This document shows positions 7,552-15,060 of a stretch of DNA of 15,780 nucleotides, piece after piece. The DNA is from Terfezia claveryi. Lineage: Eukaryota; Ascomycota; Pezizomycetes; Pezizales; Pezizaceae. The stretch's first letter is position 1, and each line of letters opens with the position of its first letter. A program made the position numbers and the translations under genes. The notes under the pieces are model-generated. The model worked only from the letters and a program-made list of their open reading frames with translations, had not been told where the DNA came from and searched no databases. The stretch lies in the NCBI GenBank assembly GCA_015179025.1, contig WHUX01000643.1, forward strand, positions 1-15,780. Reading direction: 5' to 3'.

Positions 7552-9741
7552 GTGGCTCCTCATATTGGCGCACTCGAAAAAAGACCACGAAAGGTGGCGG
7601 TGCCGGATATTTCATTAGATGGAATTAAGGATCTCTCTTTGGCAGGAAAATCGGGTGCGAAGGTATTGAAGCGTGAAGGACTGAAATTTCTTATCTCTGT
7701 TAAGTTATCTTGGATGTACGGAGGAAATAAACGCGAAATTTCCATTAATGCTTTGGTTGATACTGGCGCAGAAGCCACGATTTTTGATTCTTCTTTCGTT
7801 GAACAGATGATGCTGCCTTGGGTTAAGAGGGAGAAAAGACTGAGATTAGAGAGCGCCGACGGCTCGATTCTCAAGAGGTCTGGCACAGTGCAGGTTCAGA
7901 ACCTGCAGATGGAGGTCCCAGATGCAAGATCGGGACGAAACAAAACTCTTGACCTGGTAACTGAGGTTGCGTGCCTCGAACCAGGTCTTCCACTCATTTT
8001 GGGGATGGATTGGATTAAAGCCAATTGTGATAAGCTACGGGTCACCACTCCTTATGGACTCGAGCTAAAAAGAGCGTTGGAAATCGAGGAGGTTACTGAT
8101 TTCGCTGACTTTGACGAAGTACTTGCAGAGACTCAATATGTCGGATTAATTGAAATAGGGGAATGGGATTATCAGAAGTTCGCTAATGGAGACGTTCGCA
8201 AGGTTATGAAAATAACAGCGACTGAAAATATCCATGAACTTGCTGATCGATTGCCAACACAGTACAGGGATTTTGTAAAAATCTTTGGAAAGGAGTTGCA
8301 ATCCGCCCTTCCCACGCACGGTCCACAAGACATGACAATTGAGTTAGAAGAAGGAAAGAGTCCCCCGTCAGGAAAACTATACCCCCTCTCCCCTGATGAA
8401 TTGGAGCTTCTCAAAGAATACCTAGATGAGATGCTCCGAACCGGCAAGATAAGACCGAGCAAAAGCAGTGCTGGCGCTCCTATATTCTTCGCCAAACAGC
8501 CAAATGGCAAGCTCAGAATAGTCGTAGACTATAGAGGGCTCAATGCCATAACCAAAAAAGACAAGTATCCCCTACCACTTATGACTACCCTAATGGAACA
8601 AGTTGGTACTTCACAGGTTTTCTCCAAACTCGATCTCAAACTCGGGTTTAACCTACTCAGAATAGCAGCCGGAGACGAGTGGAAAACAGCATTCAAGACA
8701 AGATATGGCTTATACGAATATACAGTTATGCCTTTTGGGCTAACTAACGCGCCATCTGTTTTCCAGCGACATGTTAACAATATTCTATCGGAACGAATTG
8801 ACCGAGGAATAGTTGTATATATTGATGATATCCTCATTTATACCCAAACAGAGGAAGAACATGTCGAGCTCGTCCGTTGGGTGCTGCAGAAACTAACGGA
8901 GAATAACCTTTGTGTTAACATAGACAAGTGTATCTTCCATGTCCCAGAAGTCGAATTCGTGGGATTTAAAGTAGGTACAAAGGGGATACAAATGGGGCAG
9001 AAGAAAGTCGAGGATATCCTCGCCTGGCAGGCTCCTCGGAACGTCAAAGAAGTGCAGAGGTTTATTGGGTTTGCTAATTTCTATCGCCGGTTTATTCAAG
9101 GCTTTAGTAGTTTGGCATTGCCGATTCAGACACTGACGCACAATGGAGTTCCTTGGAACTGGACACAGCAGTGTCAACAGGCCTTCGATGAGCTAAAATA
9201 TAGGTTCACCACCGCTCCGATACTATGCCATTATCACCCAGAACGACCAAAAATGATCGAGACAGACGCGTCTGATCTAGCAAAAGCTGGTATTCTATCC
9301 CAAAAAGAACCAGATGGTCGTTGGCACCCAGTAGCGTACTATTCGAAACGCTTTATCCCAGCAGAACTTAATTACGACGTCCATGATAAAGAAATGGTCA
9401 TAATTGTCAATTGTTTCCAAGAATGGAGACATTTTCTCATGGGTGCCCCGGAGGAGATAATTGTGTATACGGACCATAAGAACCTTAAAATCATCTACCG
9501 CCCAGGTGATAAGAATGGCAAGGCAGATGCGCTTTCTCGTCAGGTTGATCCTGACCTCGAAGGAGGGGGAGAGAAGCAGGACCACATGATTCGGATGTTC
9601 AAGCCTGGTCAATTCCAACTAGGAACGAGTGAGGAGAGTCTAGTAACGCGCTGCATCATGGCAGTGAAGGCCTCACAAACGGAAGAATCAAGTTGGTCGA
9701 AGGAATCCAAGAGGCTGGCCTCAAGGATGACAAGTGGTTAG
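7552..9741 (+). CDS. pol: pol of element C: protease, reverse transcriptase, RNase H (729 codons, damaged)
   Basis: This is one long open frame. Protease: active site ALVDTGAEATIFD with Asp at residue 70 and the later LPLILGMDWI. RT: entry segment LYPLSPDELELLKEYLDEML near residue 280, VVDYRGLNAI, first catalytic Asp in [23 protein letters not shown], and the YIDD box at residues 423-426 (8818-8829). RNase H: ETDAS with Asp at residue 572, DKEMV with the Glu, YTDHKNL with a further Asp. Directly after KNL the protein jumps to KIIYRPGDKNGKADALSR. Compared with element B and the family, about 25 residues containing the LNRRQARW motif are missing, in frame, at about 9487. The frame begins without ATG because gag-pol is frameshifted at about 7545. 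Near 9680 the reading moves to the integrase frame. Confidence 0.9.
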   Translation: MAPHIGALEKRPRKVAVPDISLDGIKDLSLAGKSGAKVLKREGLKFLISVKLSWMYGGNKREISINALVDTGAEATIFDSSFVEQMMLPWVKREKRLRLESADGSILKRSGTVQVQNLQMEVPDARSGRNKTLDLVTEVACLEPGLPLILGMDWIKANCDKLRVTTPYGLELKRALEIEEVTDFADFDEVLAETQYVGLIEIGEWDYQKFANGDVRKVMKITATENIHELADRLPTQYRDFVKIFGKELQSALPTHGPQDMTIELEEGKSPPSGKLYPLSPDELELLKEYLDEMLRTGKIRPSKSSAGAPIFFAKQPNGKLRIVVDYRGLNAITKKDKYPLPLMTTLMEQVGTSQVFSKLDLKLGFNLLRIAAGDEWKTAFKTRYGLYEYTVMPFGLTNAPSVFQRHVNNILSERIDRGIVVYIDDILIYTQTEEEHVELVRWVLQKLTENNLCVNIDKCIFHVPEVEFVGFKVGTKGIQMGQKKVEDILAWQAPRNVKEVQRFIGFANFYRRFIQGFSSLALPIQTLTHNGVPWNWTQQCQQAFDELKYRFTTAPILCHYHPERPKMIETDASDLAKAGILSQKEPDGRWHPVAYYSKRFIPAELNYDVHDKEMVIIVNCFQEWRHFLMGAPEEIIVYTDHKNLKIIYRPGDKNGKADALSRQVDPDLEGGGEKQDHMIRMFKPGQFQLGTSEESLVTRCIMAVKASQTEESSWSKESKRLASRMTSG

Positions 9742-10427
9742 GGATTCGGAACGTGTTGAAGTTTGGCAAGGAGTATCCTGGACTTGAACATTACGGTTTA
9801 GAAGATGACATGGTAACCTATGAACATCGCCTATATATACCTGACAACAACTCCCTTAAGTTGAAAGTGGCTTTCCAGTGCCATGATGCTAAAGTTGCAG
9901 GTCATTTCGGACGTGATAAAACCCTCGAGCTCATGAAACGAAATTACTACTGGCCTAACATGGAAGACTGGGTACGAAACTACGTACGTACATGCGATGC
10001 TTGCCAAAGAAACAAAACTGCAAGACATAAGAAATATGGCAAGCTCGTACCTCTTCCAATCCCCTACAGGCCGTGGGAACATATTTCGATGGATTTCATC
10101 ACTGATTTACCACCAGTCAAAGGGTATAATCAGATTTGGGTTATTGTTGATAGGTTTACTAAAATGTCGCATTTCATTCCTTTAAAGAACCGGAAGGCAA
10201 AAGAGTTGGCTGGGATATTTGTCAAGGAGGTTTGGAGGCTGCACGGATTACCAAAGAGGGTTGTTTCGGATCGGGATTCGGTATTTACAAGTTCGTTTTG
10301 GATGGAGGTAATGCGGTTATTAGGAGTTGAGTTGGATAAGTTCTCGGCATATCACCCCCAAACTGATGGTCAAACTGAACGAGTCAACCAGACCCTTGAG
10401 CATTATCTACGGACGTATTGCTGTTAG
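9693..10427 (+). CDS. int: Integrase of element C (zinc-binding domain and catalytic core)
   Basis: This enzyme cuts the LTR ends and joins the cDNA to target DNA in the nucleus. The H2C2 zinc-binding domain uses H64, H71, C101 and C104 (CHDAKVAGH...TCDAC). The catalytic triad is D134 (ISMDFI), D193 (VVSDRDS) and E229 ([10 protein letters not shown]). The last two are separated by 35 residues, the D,D35E rule of retroviral-type integrases. The stretch is open until TAG 10425-10427. The same frame goes on with DQDD, a second TAG at 10440-10442 (in place of a conserved Trp) and VELLPFAEFCYN. It continues pol after a one-base shift near 9680, so it is not a separate gene by design. Confidence 0.88.
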   Translation: MVEGIQEAGLKDDKWLGIRNVLKFGKEYPGLEHYGLEDDMVTYEHRLYIPDNNSLKLKVAFQCHDAKVAGHFGRDKTLELMKRNYYWPNMEDWVRNYVRTCDACQRNKTARHKKYGKLVPLPIPYRPWEHISMDFITDLPPVKGYNQIWVIVDRFTKMSHFIPLKNRKAKELAGIFVKEVWRLHGLPKRVVSDRDSVFTSSFWMEVMRLLGVELDKFSAYHPQTDGQTERVNQTLEHYLRTYCC

Positions 10428-10960
10428 GATCAGGATGACTAGGTCGAGTTATTACCATTTGCCGAGTTCTGTTATAATAAAACTGTCCATTCTAGTACCA
10501 AACTCACACCATTCTTTGCCGCATACGCTCAACACCCAGAAAATAATTTCCAGAACCCAACCGAAGCCTCAACTGAATGAACAACCCTGAGGCAGTCAAG
10601 ACAGTCGAAACCTTGGACGCAATGAGGGAGGCTATGAGGGAGAACATGAAGGCAGCACAGGACCGGATGTCCAAATACTACAATCTCAAGGTAGCAGAGA
10701 AGGAACCAACATTCAAAGTGGGAGATTGGGTCATGGTCAACGCAAAGAACATCAAAACAAGGCGTCGACCAAGAAGCTTGACTACAAGTTACGAGGAAGT
10801 TTAGAATCAAACGTCTTATAGGCACCTATGCCTATGAGTTAGAGCTTCCCCCAAGCACAGGCAAAACTCACCCAGTTTTTCATATTAGTTTGTGGGAACC
10901 TACCACCTTAACACGATTGCCGGCAGACGCTCGCCAACACCCCCTCCAGTCGACCTCGAA
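10428..10960 (+). pseudogene. Integrase C-terminal region of element C (GPY/F-type module), disrupted
   Basis: After the stops at 10425 and 10440 the integrase continues as VELLPFAEFCYNKTVHSSTK up to TGA 10578. It then moves to another frame (from about 10577) with a basic helical region (MKAAQDRMSKYYNLKV) and VGDWVMVNAKNIKT. A further shift near 10760 gives KLDYKLRGKFRIKRLIGTYA and HPVFHISLWEP, the module that follows the catalytic core in chromoviral integrases. At least three frame changes in about 530 bp show clear decay. Confidence 0.75.
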
Positions 10961-10962
10961 GA

Positions 10963-11163
10963 ATCGAATACCAGGTGGAAAAGGTTAGGACAAGTGAGCT
11001 CAGGAAGGGACGGGTTATGTATTTAGTCTCTTGGAAGGGTTACGGTCCTGATGACGACACATGGGAACCATATGAGAACCTGAAGGATGGAGCAGCCGAT
11101 TTAATTCGAAAATTCCATCTGGATAATCCTCGTAAGCCTCGAGACCCTGATGTTATCTTGTGA
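10963..11163 (+). CDS. Chromodomain at the pol C-terminus of element C
   Basis: The sequence runs from EYQVEKVRTSELRKG through VMYLVSWKGYGPDDDTWEPYENL to DPDVIL and a TGA at 11161-11163. All three positions of the aromatic cage that binds methylated histone H3 in HP1-type chromodomains are present: Tyr of EYQVEK, Trp of SWKGY and Tyr of KGY. In chromoviruses this domain is fused to integrase and steers insertion to heterochromatin. The join to the upstream integrase needs a frame change near 10950. The segment itself is intact. Confidence 0.85.
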   Translation: MEYQVEKVRTSELRKGRVMYLVSWKGYGPDDDTWEPYENLKDGAADLIRKFHLDNPRKPRDPDVIL

Positions 11164-11370
11164 GGATTTTTCTTTTTTTCCTATATTAGGCATTAGGTTT
11201 TTTGAATTATCTTTACGTTTTTGTTTTACCTGTATTTCTTATGCCATATTGTCCCAGGGGTGCAAAGAGACATACGCAGCTATGTTTTGGCTGTTGTATA
11301 TGAGGACTGGTCCTCAAGCCCCATCCATTGTTATTAGTAGCAATAATGATTCTGATTGCATGATCAATTA
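11164..11370 (+). other. 3' untranslated spacer of element C
   Basis: This is a T-rich stretch between the pol stop and the hairpin/polypurine tract. The small ORFs here have no recognisable content and I see no further gene. Confidence 0.6.
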
Positions 11371-11390
11371 GGTTCTTGCGGACAAGAACC
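11371..11390 (+). other. Perfect hairpin next to the polypurine tract
   Basis: GGTTCTTG-CGGA-CAAGAACC has 8-bp arms and a 4-nt loop. It ends exactly where the polypurine tract begins. It is well preserved in an otherwise decaying element. Confidence 0.7.
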
Positions 11391-11406
11391 TTAAGGGGGG
11401 AGGCAC
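11391..11406 (+). other. Polypurine tract of element C
   Basis: TTAAGGGGGGAGGCAC lies directly before the 3' LTR start at 11407. The AAGGGGGGAGG core is the expected RNase H-resistant primer for plus-strand DNA synthesis. Confidence 0.8.
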
Positions 11407-12867
11407 TGTCACGGGGTGACATCCAGCCCTACCAAAGGTACTTGGGCCCTTATAGAATGACCCTAGAATCTATATGAACTCTATGTACACTCTTAGCAGT
11501 GTAGTGCAAACATTTCTAATACTTATCTATAAGAGTTAAGTATATGAAACGAGTATGAACCTCGGAATAGTTTATAATCATCCTAGATGGTTAAGACCCT
11601 TATGGAACGTCCATAGACCCTTGAGGGAGCTACGGTTTAAGTTTCATAAGAATCCGATTAACGGTTCAATTGTTATACTCAGATTAATATGCTGACTATA
11701 TGCATATATATGCTAGCTATATTAGCTGTTACCCTGAAGTCTTGGCGTTACCCTGAATATTGAATTATTACCCTGAACTGCAGGAAAATAATTCGGTAAA
11801 AATAACTAAAAAAATGAAGGACCGAGGGCGCACTTTAGACCAAAGTGCGTCCGGTGACACTATAAGGGAGTGCGCCCAGACAGAGGCCAAAGGTAGGGCC
11901 AAAACATAAAGTTCTCCGAATTTAATGTTTTAAGGTTCTATCTAGGCCTACTCTTCGTCCTGATTCCATTTCTGCAATCCTTTTTATGATCGAAGTTAAA
12001 CTCATGGAGATATAAGACTTTTAATATGGTCATATAGGTCCACGAGGAGGTTTACTTATTATTGGTAATAACTTCGTGAATAATTTAGGTATCGTAATAA
12101 ACTAAGATTCTATAATCTTCTATGCGTTGATACCTTTCCAATGGTAATCTACTTGTGACCCACGGTTCTCTATTCATAGAGTTATATGCAGTTGAAAATT
12201 ATTTTCAATAGACACTAGACACTATTAAGTGAATATTGCCGGAAACATAATTAGATGCCTTCGGATATTGTCGGATGGTAATTCGATAGTATCGGGGATT
12301 GGTAACGTATCTAAAATTGAATTTAGTTGTCTCGGATAAGAATTCTTTAATGGGATAAGCGAGCTATAAGCGAAGTACGTATAACATGCAGACATGGGAA
12401 TATTCTCTACGTTCGGGTTAGTAACCTGTGACAATGAGTGCAGATAGCAACTGCATTAACAAAGGTGTGGATGGCATAACACTTAGGAAGAAATTCCAAG
12501 GTGACAGGTATGCCCGCGTTTATAAAAAATTTTTATCATAAGAATATCTATAAACACCGCGGGATATAAATAGTACAAGTAGTTCTGGTTGAATTTATTC
12601 TACCACCAGCGAGTATTCGAAAGCAAGAGCACCTCGAGTATACAAAGCCTATAAAGTTCTAAGTCTTGAGTTAACTTTACATTTAAAGCGACATAGGATT
12701 TATTTTGTGTTGCGAAATAAGATCCGTCATGAGGAACTATCGTTGGACTAAACTTTACTGGTATAGGATTGATATTCTGTGTTGCAGAATAGATATCGTT
12801 GCGGCAGGAAATTACGGCCGTCCTAATAGTCGCAAGAGCACAATCAGTCAATAGGGCCCCCGTGATA
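11407..12867 (+). repeat. 3' LTR of element C (1461 bp)
   Basis: It is collinear with the 5' LTR at about 97.5 % identity. It starts TGTCACGGGG but ends CCCCGTGATA: the invariant terminal CA has become TA by a C to T change at 12866. It keeps the TATA box (12565-12572), the three TTACCCTGAA motifs and the inverted repeats of the 5' copy. The minus-strand ORFs within it (12225-12434, 12600-13025) match those of the other LTR in position but differ in extent, as expected for non-coding DNA. Confidence 0.93.
11826..11877 (+). promoter_or_regulatory. Nested inverted repeats around GTGCG in the U3 of element C
   Basis: CGCACTTT-AGACC-AAAGTGCG (11829-11849) is a perfect inverted repeat. GGGCGCACT (11826-11834) is also the perfect complement of AGTGCGCCC (11869-11877). 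The left arm can thus pair with either partner. In the 5' LTR one left-arm C is T, which weakens both. A role in transcription or RNA folding is only inferred. Confidence 0.45.
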
Positions 12868-12872
12868 CTAAC
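12868..12872. repeat. Right target-site duplication of element C (ctaac)
   Basis: CTAAC directly follows the 3' LTR and matches CTGAC at 3722-3726 except for one transition. Joining 3726 to 12873 restores the 61-bp repeat of element B's LTR without gain or loss. Confidence 0.8.
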
Positions 12873-12929
12873 ACTCGAACAAGCCTGTTTGGGTGTCAAA
12901 TAGCTCGTAAGTAAATTAACGCCGTGACA
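12873..12929 (-). repeat. 3' LTR of element B, proximal end
   Basis: On the minus strand the LTR opens TGTCACGGCG at 12929 and runs into the first 61-bp-type unit, whose palindrome (AACAGGCTTGTTCGAG) is interrupted at the element C insertion. Together with 3292-3726 it forms one LTR of about 492 bp whose ends are TGTCACGG and CCGTTACA. Confidence 0.85.
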
Positions 12930-12963
12930 ATATCCCCTTCTTACGGCCGAAGTCCCTTGAGGC
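12930..12963 (-). other. Polypurine tract region of element B
   Basis: On the minus strand, GTAAGAAGGGGATAT lies between the pol stop and the LTR start and is the likely plus-strand primer. Just upstream of it, CTTCGGCCGTAAG is an imperfect palindrome, in the same relative position as the perfect hairpin of element C. Confidence 0.6.
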
Positions 12964-13173
12964 TTAGTCTTCGTCTTCCGGCAATGGTCCTGGTTTGCTC
13001 GGATTTCGCCTGTAGAAGTTATCAATAGCCTTGAGTTTGTTGATGTTGGTTGCTAGTTCCCAGTTTGGTCTTTCAAACCCTACCCATTTTACTAAGTACT
13101 CTAATTTCTTCCTCCGAAGATGAGAATCCAAGATTTCTTCCACATGCCACTCTTCCTCATTATCAACTATCAC
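12964..13173 (-). CDS. Chromodomain at the pol C-terminus of element B
   Basis: The sequence runs from DNEEEWHVEEILDSHLRRKK through LEYLVKWVGFERPNWELATN to PLPEDED and a TAA at 12966-12964. The three aromatic-cage positions are Trp (EEWHVEE), Trp (VKWVGF) and Phe (VGF), so the cage is aromatic throughout but differs from the Tyr-Trp-Tyr of element C. The usual TWEP is NWEL here. The upstream integrase tail (PGQYNPSPPPVIV) joins in the same frame. It is fused to integrase in the polyprotein and would direct insertion to marked chromatin. Confidence 0.82.
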   Translation of the reverse strand: MIVDNEEEWHVEEILDSHLRRKKLEYLVKWVGFERPNWELATNINKLKAIDNFYRRNPSKPGPLPEDED

Positions 13174-13720
13174 TGGTGGAGGTGAGGGATTGTATTGCCC
13201 AGGTAGGGGATTATTGTTTGCCGGGTCGAGAAGTGAAACATGCTGGACTCAATGATAATGCACACTAGCAGGGAAGTCGAGTTCATATACATAAGGGGAT
13301 ATGACCTATGTGATCTTGTAGGGGCTAATCCGTTTATGGTCGAGCTTTCTACTTGGCCGTTGTGTTGTAATGTGCTGGCTATTAAACCAAACCAGATCTC
13401 CCTCCTTGAATACTGGAGCATTATCTCGTCCTTTGTCTGCTTGCTCCTATTGCCGTGCCTGCGCCCTAGCCATCTCGTTTTGTAAGTATTCCGTTATTTC
13501 CTTGATCTTCCCGGCCACCTCTATAGCACTTCACTCATCAGGTCGTATGGGCTTTTCCTCGAAATCAAATTGCCACAGTGGGTCATAACCATAATTCGCA
13601 AAGAAGGGAGATGACCCAGTTGTTTCAGAAGATTGATTATTAGCTGCATACTCGGCGAGATGCAACCAGTTCTCCCAGTCATCCTGCAAATAATTAACAT
13701 ACACCGTAAATATTGTTCTA
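13174..13720 (-). pseudogene. Integrase C-terminal region of element B, disrupted
   Basis: Reading right to left: [17 protein letters not shown], a linker with TGA at 13533-13531 (conserved Trp lost), a basic helical part with TAG at 13449-13447 (Gln codon lost), FKEGDLVWFNSQHITTQRPS, the GPY/F-type module (LDHKRISPYKIT, TAG at 13308-13306) and YVYELDFPASVHIIESSMFH. Frames change near 13712 and 13220. It is the counterpart of 10428-10960 in element C. Confidence 0.75.
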
Positions 13721-14330
13721 GAGTGGTATTGACTCGTTCAGTCTGGCCGTCAGTTTGAGGGTGAAACGGTGTGGACAGGAGAGGTTGAATCTTAAGCACT
13801 TGACAGAGAGCTTTCTAAAAGTGAGAGATGAATTGAGACCCACGGTCTGATACAATTGTTCTAGGAAGACCATGGAGGCGGAAGATATGCCGAGCATATA
13901 GATCTGCTAATTGCTCTGCAGTAGTGGTATCACGACAGGGAATAAAGTGCCGCATTTTAGTTAGTCGACATACTACTACCAAAATTGCATTGTATCATTT
14001 GACCAGGGTAGCCCAATAATGAAATCCATAGAGATATCTTGCCAAGCACCTTGGGAAATTGCGAGTGGTTGAAGAATGCCGTATGGGGCATGTCGTGTCG
14101 TTCGAGCACGTTGACAGGGGTGACAATTGCGTATATACTCATCAATATCCTTATGCATTTTTGGCCAATAATATTGTCGCGAGATAAGCTCAAGTGTCTT
14201 GGATCGCCCTGGATGCCCCGCTGCTGGGATATCATGATGGTCCTGGATTAGACGTAACTTTAGAGGCATATAATTTGGTACATATATCCGCCTACGATAT
14301 TTTAGCTTTCCATTATCCTCTTCATATTCG
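13721..14330 (-). pseudogene. int: Integrase of element B (zinc-binding domain and core), disrupted
   Basis: From the right: YRRRIYVPNYMPLKLRLIQ, then the zinc-binding domain (HHDIPAAGHPGRSKTLELIS ... NCHPCQR), then the first catalytic Asp in DISMDFIIGLPW. Near 13985 the frame shifts to [16 protein letters not shown]. The second Asp is in [10 protein letters not shown], followed by TAG at 13817-13815 in place of a Trp. The Glu is in [12 protein letters not shown]. All three catalytic residues and the H2C2 set are still readable, but stops and frame changes prevent a working protein. Sequence similarity to the integrase of element C is clear only in motifs, so B and C belong to different families. 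Confidence 0.82.
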
Positions 14331-14502
14331 GCTAGCGAGATGTCCTTAGATCACTTCTCTCCTTGTTGCAGCTTAGCTAATGTCTTTCTTGGTAGTGGAT
14401 CAACTTCAAAACCCCTATTAAACAAGTCCCCTAGTTCCAGCTCTTCTACTGTCGCATTGATTGATAAATTGTAAGGTTTGAGAACGACTTAATTTTGAAA
14501 CC
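14331..14502 (-). pseudogene. RNase H-integrase linker of element B, disrupted
   Basis: In one minus-strand frame the stretch reads VEELELGDLFNRGFEVDPLP and TLAKLQQGEK, then DISLAEYEEDNGKLKY. It is cut by TAA at 14491-14489 (Gln codon expected) and TGA at 14353-14351 (Trp expected). It links the tether after RNase H to the integrase zinc-binding domain. Confidence 0.65.
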
Positions 14503-15060
14503 TTATATGTTCATCTCTTCCTTTGGAAGGTCTCCTGACCTTCTTGTTAATGCATCTGGTTTTCCCCCTACTTTACCAGGACGGTAAACTATCTTGAAGT
14601 TGAAGCGGGAGAGAAATTTTGACCATCTAGCTTGACGGCGGTTAAGGAGCTTTGTTGACATAAAGTATTCTAGATTTTTGTGATCTGAGAGTACTTTGAT
14701 TGGATGGGGGGTGGATTCCAATTCAGCTCGCCATTCTTCGAAGCATCGGATAATAGCCATTAATTCCTTATCATAAATCTCATAATTGCATTCAGTTGGT
14801 GAGTGCTTCTTAGAGAAGTAAGCAACAGGGTGAAGTATGCTATTATTGTCATATTGCGAAAGAATTCCAGCAGAAACGTAGTCTGATGCATCTGTTTCTA
14901 CTATAATTTCACGGTCGGGATCAAAATGCTGGAGAACGGGAGCAGAAGTAAACGCTGTTTTAAGGTTTTGGAATGCCTTCTGGCATTCGTCGCTCCAATG
15001 CCAGGTTGTATTTTTTGTTGTTAGTTTCACGATAGGAGCCAAAAATCTTGGAGAAGTCTT
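14503..15060 (-). pseudogene. pol: RNase H of element B
   Basis: The segment is open for 179 codons from 15042. It holds [16 protein letters not shown], the catalytic [31 protein letters not shown] with the Glu, and [20 protein letters not shown], then [10 protein letters not shown] and [16 protein letters not shown]. Unlike element C, the LNRRQARW region is complete here and serves as the internal reference for C's deletion. A one-base shift just upstream (about 15045, an extra T in a T run) separates it from RT. It removes the RNA strand during reverse transcription. Confidence 0.85.

Larger units (their letters stand above)
3727..12867 (+). mobile_element. Element C: full-length Ty3/gypsy chromovirus, 9141 bp
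   Basis: This is a complete element with two long LTRs, gag, protease, RT, RNase H, integrase and C-terminal chromodomain in that order, a polypurine tract before the 3' LTR and a 5-bp target duplication. It sits inside the 3' LTR of element B. The gag-pol region is broken by at least six frame changes and several stops, and RNase H lacks an internal segment, so this copy cannot act on its own. The integrase core and the long protease-RT frame are otherwise well preserved, which fits an insertion younger than A and B. Confidence 0.93.

Noticed and set aside
8146..9618. Minus-strand ORFs opposite element C pol
   Set aside because: They are antisense shadows of the well-supported protease-RT-RNase H frame.
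13050..14251. Plus-strand ORFs opposite element B pol
   Set aside because: They are antisense to recognisable integrase and chromodomain motifs and contain no domain.
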